This document shows, piece after piece, positions 13,968 through 16,374 of a stretch of 16,374 bases of DNA (positions within the stretch are counted from its first letter, which is position 1; every line of letters begins with the position of its first letter). Position numbers and translations under genes: made by a program. The notes under the pieces were generated by a model. That model saw only the letters and a list, made by a program, of their open reading frames with translations, was not told the DNA's origin and made no database searches. The DNA is from Porphyromonadaceae bacterium. Lineage in GTDB: Bacteria > Bacteroidota > Bacteroidia > Bacteroidales > Dysgonomonadaceae. The stretch lies in NCBI GenBank assembly GCA_022840285.1, contig JALHIE010000102.1:1-16374 (forward strand), written 5' to 3'.

Positions 13968-14612
13968 ATGAACATTACGATCTTACAAAGTACGCTTCTG
14001 GCATGGATGGTCTCTTTGGGCGCAAATCTATCTGCCCAAACCGACGAGTGGAAAACCGCACTCAGTAAAAATGGCAAAATAACGGCGAAATACAATTTTT
14101 CGTCGCGGATAAATGAAGACGACGATAAAGTCCCTGTAGTAAAAACTATTACTACAACAACAGAAAGTATCGGCATTGACAACTGTATCGCATTAATGAA
14201 AAATATTGCAAAGCATAAAGATTTCCGCGGAGAAAAATCGAGTAAACTCATCAATAAAATCTCAGAAAATGAATGGTCCATCTATTATTACAACGATGGA
14301 ATGCTGCTTACCCCGGCAGTGGATGGTTCCTACCGAATGATACTTGAAGAAGACAGGAAAAATAAAACGGCCACGTTTACTCTTACGGCAGACCCTACAT
14401 TGATTGAAAAGACGGACATGGCCCGCCTGACCTATGCAAAAGAGATCTATTCATTTAAGGAAGTAGAAGGGAATCAATTGGAAATAACCATCAAAACTAC
14501 GGTTTCGCCGGGATTCAAAGTACCGTCTATGATGTTGAAAAAGGCATTTCCCAAAAAATCTTTCGATAATATGGAAAAATTCCTTGAAGCGGCAAAAAAG
14601 GAAGCGCCTTGA
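13968..14612 (+). CDS. Secreted START-like (SRPBCC) domain protein
   Basis: A 214-residue protein with a signal peptide (MNITILQSTLLAWMVSLGANLSA, cleavage before or after Q24) and one domain resembling START/SRPBCC lipid-binding proteins. The family pattern is visible: DEWKTALSKNGKITAKYNF at the start, ESIGIDNCIALMKNIAKHKDF (a first helix), ISENEWSIYYYNDG, a middle strand region MARLTYAKEIYSF and a long C-terminal amphipathic helix ending in KFLEAAKKEAP. Such domains form a hydrophobic cavity that binds lipids or other apolar ligands. Export to the periplasm is expected. ATG 13968 begins the signal peptide and follows an A-rich leader. The gene is AT-rich like its neighbours. A role linked to the TetR-TolC module behind it is only suggested by position. 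The domain call is by pattern, not by a catalytic motif. Confidence 0.75.
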   Translation: MNITILQSTLLAWMVSLGANLSAQTDEWKTALSKNGKITAKYNFSSRINEDDDKVPVVKTITTTTESIGIDNCIALMKNIAKHKDFRGEKSSKLINKISENEWSIYYYNDGMLLTPAVDGSYRMILEEDRKNKTATFTLTADPTLIEKTDMARLTYAKEIYSFKEVEGNQLEITIKTTVSPGFKVPSMMLKKAFPKKSFDNMEKFLEAAKKEAP

Positions 14613-14621
14613 TTGTGGAAC

Positions 14622-14651
14622 TTTTGCCGGACAGGAATTTAGATAATTTTT
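14622..14651 (+). promoter_or_regulatory. Weak promoter candidate for the tetR-tolC operon
   Basis: TTTTG (14622-14626) and TAATTTTT (14644-14651, one mismatch to TAnnTTTG) are 17 bases apart, slightly short of the usual spacing. A TACGTA palindrome lies directly behind (14653-14658). It begins just after the START-like stop codon, so co-transcription with that gene is the alternative. Confidence 0.3.
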
Positions 14652-14672
14652 ATACGTACGCTAAAAGAAGGA

Positions 14673-15275
14673 ATGATGATAGTACCCATGAACATTAAAC
14701 CTAGGCAGCTGGAAATTATTGAAGCAACCGGAAAGCTGCTTACAACCTCCGGCATAAACGGCCTGACGATAAAAAACCTGGCCTCAGAAATGAATTTCTC
14801 GGAGAGCGCTATTTACAGGCATTTTTCCAGCAAAGAAGAGATCATTGTCACTCTGTTGAAATATTTAAATGAAAATGTAAACACAATCTTTAAAGAATCT
14901 TCAATATCGGGTGTTTTTGAAAAAGATTTTACTGCTCTCTTCAAGGAACTGACGTACTACTTTAAAGAGAATCCGTTCTATGTTGTCGTAGTATTCTCAG
15001 AAGGTCTTGTAAATGAGAGCGCCCAGATAGGTGAAAAGATTATACAATTAATGAATAGCCTGACAAAACATGCCCAGGCAATTATAAAGGAAGGTCAGGA
15101 GAAGGATCTGATAACCCGTTCGCTGACGTCGGAGCAGATCGTGGAGATTATCATTCCTGCCTTCAGGCATCAACTGTTCAGGTGGAAGATAAGCAATTTT
15201 GAATCGGACGTGGCACAGAGCATCGAATCTTTGGCAGGCTCACTGTTGCTGCTTCTGAAGGAGCGTACAGATTAA
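14673..15275 (+). CDS. TetR/AcrR-family transcriptional regulator
   Basis: A 200-residue regulator with the standard TetR layout. The N-terminal helix-turn-helix at about residues 31-52 is clear: LTIKNLASEMNFSESAIYRHF, followed by SSKEEIIVTLL, the family's helix 4. The rest is an all-helical ligand and dimer domain. Start choice: AAGGA lies just before ATG 14673 and ATG 14676, and a third ATG at 14688 is possible. The next gene encodes a TolC-type efflux protein 37 bases downstream in the same direction, so this is most likely the local repressor of that efflux operon and possibly of itself. Its inducer is unknown. Base composition is AT-rich (17 G/C in the 60 bases 14881-14940), in contrast to the GC-rich efflux gene, which suggests a different history. 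Confidence 0.93.
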   Translation: MMIVPMNIKPRQLEIIEATGKLLTTSGINGLTIKNLASEMNFSESAIYRHFSSKEEIIVTLLKYLNENVNTIFKESSISGVFEKDFTALFKELTYYFKENPFYVVVVFSEGLVNESAQIGEKIIQLMNSLTKHAQAIIKEGQEKDLITRSLTSEQIVEIIIPAFRHQLFRWKISNFESDVAQSIESLAGSLLLLLKERTD

Positions 15276-15290
15276 ACGGATTACAACAAT

Positions 15291-15306
15291 AAACAAATAA
15301 ACAAAT
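15291..15306 (+). repeat. Short tandem repeat (AAACAAAT twice) in the tolC leader
   Basis: Two direct copies of AAACAAAT lie 6 bases before the tolC-type start codon. A-rich leaders of this kind take the place of Shine-Dalgarno sequences in Bacteroidota, so the repeat is probably part of the ribosome entry region. Confidence 0.5.
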
Positions 15307-15312
15307 AAGAAC

Positions 15313-16374
15313 ATGAGATTAAAAATATTCCTCTTTTTTGCAGCATTGATCTGGCTGAACAGTTCGCTTGTATCGTCACAGGTTATCACGCTCGATGAGA
15401 TACAAAAGAAGGCAGAATCCAATTACCCTGCCGTTGCTCAGTATGGCATCATTGAAAAGACGAAGGATTTCAGCATCGCGAATGCTAACCGGGGGTTTCT
15501 GCCGCAGGGCACAGTGAGTGCCCAGGCTACCTGGCAGTCCGATGTGACTTGGATAGATATGGAGATGCCGGAAGGGATACCGCCCCTCTATTTTCCAGTG
15601 CCCGACCAGGACCAGTACCGCGTGGTGGCAGAACTGAACCAGCTTATATGGGACGGAGGCAATATCTCAGCACAGAAAAAAAGTCTGAAAGCCGTTGCGG
15701 AAGTAGAAAAGAAGCAGTTGGACACAGAGGTTTACGCCCTGAGAGAGCGGGTAAATAATCTCTATTTCGGCATTCTGCTGATGAAGGGAAACCTGCAGCA
15801 ACATGAGATCCTGGAAAATGAACTGCAGCGCAACTACGATAACGTGCAAACCTATGTGCAAAACGGCGTAGCTAACGACGTTGACTTGAGCACAGTAAAG
15901 GTAGAACAGCTGAAAGCAGGACAACAGCGGATTCAGTTGGAATCTACGTTAGATGCTTATATACGGATGTTATCCGTGCTCACCGGAGAACCGCTCGAAA
16001 AGAATACGACATTTGTAAAACCAAATCCCGAAGTAGAATTGATATCTCCCATCATCAATCGTCCCGAGTTAAAGATGTTCACCGCACAGGAGGAGGCCGC
16101 TGAATCGCAAAAATCGCTCCTGAAAGCCAAAAACATGCCAAAGTTGTCCGCCTTTGCACAGGGAGGTTACGGAAAACCGGGACTCAACATGTTCGACACC
16201 AAATTTTCCCCCTACTTTTTGGGAGGGATCCGCCTCTCATGGAACATTGGCAATCTATATACATACGGTAACGACAAGAAGAAGATCGATCTGCAAAAAC
16301 AGTCGGTGAACACGCAAAAGGAGACTTTCCTGTATAATCTGAAAGTACAGATACCGCAGCAGCAGTTGGAGATT
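15313..16374 (+). CDS. TolC-family outer membrane efflux protein, N-terminal 354 residues (runs off the window)
   Basis: The frame is open from ATG 15313 to the last base with no stop. The translation starts MRLKIFLFFAALIWLNSSLVSSQ, a signal peptide, then VITLDEIQKKAESNYPAV, the usual first helix of TolC-type proteins. Long coiled-coil helices (QKKSLKAVAEVEKKQLDTEV, ENELQRNYDNVQTYVQNGVA, SLLKAKNMPKL) alternate with beta-strand parts (LPQGTVSAQATWQSDV, LSAFAQGGYG, GGIRLSWNI). The family forms trimeric outer membrane channels that couple to a periplasmic adaptor and an inner-membrane pump or ABC exporter. Its place directly behind a TetR gene makes a regulated efflux operon likely, with adaptor and pump expected after 16374. 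Which pump class it serves cannot be seen. Its GC content is again high (37 G/C in the 60 bases 15601-15660). Confidence 0.9.
   Translation, partial: MRLKIFLFFAALIWLNSSLVSSQVITLDEIQKKAESNYPAVAQYGIIEKTKDFSIANANRGFLPQGTVSAQATWQSDVTWIDMEMPEGIPPLYFPVPDQDQYRVVAELNQLIWDGGNISAQKKSLKAVAEVEKKQLDTEVYALRERVNNLYFGILLMKGNLQQHEILENELQRNYDNVQTYVQNGVANDVDLSTVKVEQLKAGQQRIQLESTLDAYIRMLSVLTGEPLEKNTTFVKPNPEVELISPIINRPELKMFTAQEEAAESQKSLLKAKNMPKLSAFAQGGYGKPGLNMFDTKFSPYFLGGIRLSWNIGNLYTYGNDKKKIDLQKQSVNTQKETFLYNLKVQIPQQQLEI

Noticed and set aside
13910..14068. 52-codon open frame starting MDKQYKNQL between the hypothetical and START-like genes
   Set aside because: About two thirds overlaps the START-like gene in another frame, and its end reads as shifted coding sequence; probably chance in AT-rich DNA.
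15549..15758. 69-codon plus-strand open frame inside the TolC-type gene
   Set aside because: Out of frame with a continuous 354-codon TolC-type reading frame that explains the sequence fully.

Overview
The window looks like chromosomal DNA from a member of the Bacteroidota, most likely Bacteroidales. Promoter-like TAnnTTTG boxes (the family's -7 element) sit upstream of most genes, leaders are A-rich without strong Shine-Dalgarno sequences, and several genes are typical of this group: a second ExbD-like protein, ChuR-type anaerobic sulfatase maturase, the rlmN/DUF4837/pdxA block and a patatin-POTRA-barrel protein. A genus cannot be named; a Dysgonomonadaceae-like or Parabacteroides-like organism is only an impression from the proteins.

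Layout. 1-320: 3' end of an ExbD/TolR-type gene, then a hairpin terminator shared with the facing radical-SAM sulfatase maturase (296-1531, minus). 1590-2200: a DoxX-family membrane protein, then the small signal recognition particle RNA on the minus strand (about 2087-2180), divergent from pepT. 2221-5473, plus: peptidase T, aminomethyltransferase gcvT (broken by an internal deletion) and a YbhN/LPG-synthase-type membrane protein, closely spaced and probably one operon. 5450-6211, minus: a short-chain dehydrogenase whose 3' end overlaps that membrane gene. 6315-9606, plus: rlmN, a DUF4837 lipoprotein and pdxA. 9693-10922, minus: an NnrS-like multi-pass membrane protein with an apparent single-base frameshift near its C-terminus. 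11147-13363, plus: a patatin-like phospholipase fused to a POTRA domain and outer-membrane barrel. 13364-15300: an AT-rich stretch with a promoter-bearing leader, an unrecognised small protein, a secreted START-like protein and a TetR regulator. 15313-end: the start of a TolC-type efflux outer membrane protein, back at high GC.

How the genes fit together. Most of the window is housekeeping: protein export (SRP RNA), peptide breakdown, one-carbon metabolism, ribosome modification and vitamin B6 synthesis. The accessory part is the right end, where a TetR regulator directly precedes a TolC-type gene, the usual beginning of a regulated tripartite efflux operon; the adaptor and pump would lie beyond the window. 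The AT-rich START-like and hypothetical genes next to it are the least explained part. No CRISPR array, insertion sequence, phage gene, tRNA or rRNA was seen. I found no convincing new multi-gene system; the strongest anomalies are the gcvT deletion, the nnrS frameshift and the compositional island at 13.4-15.1 kb.
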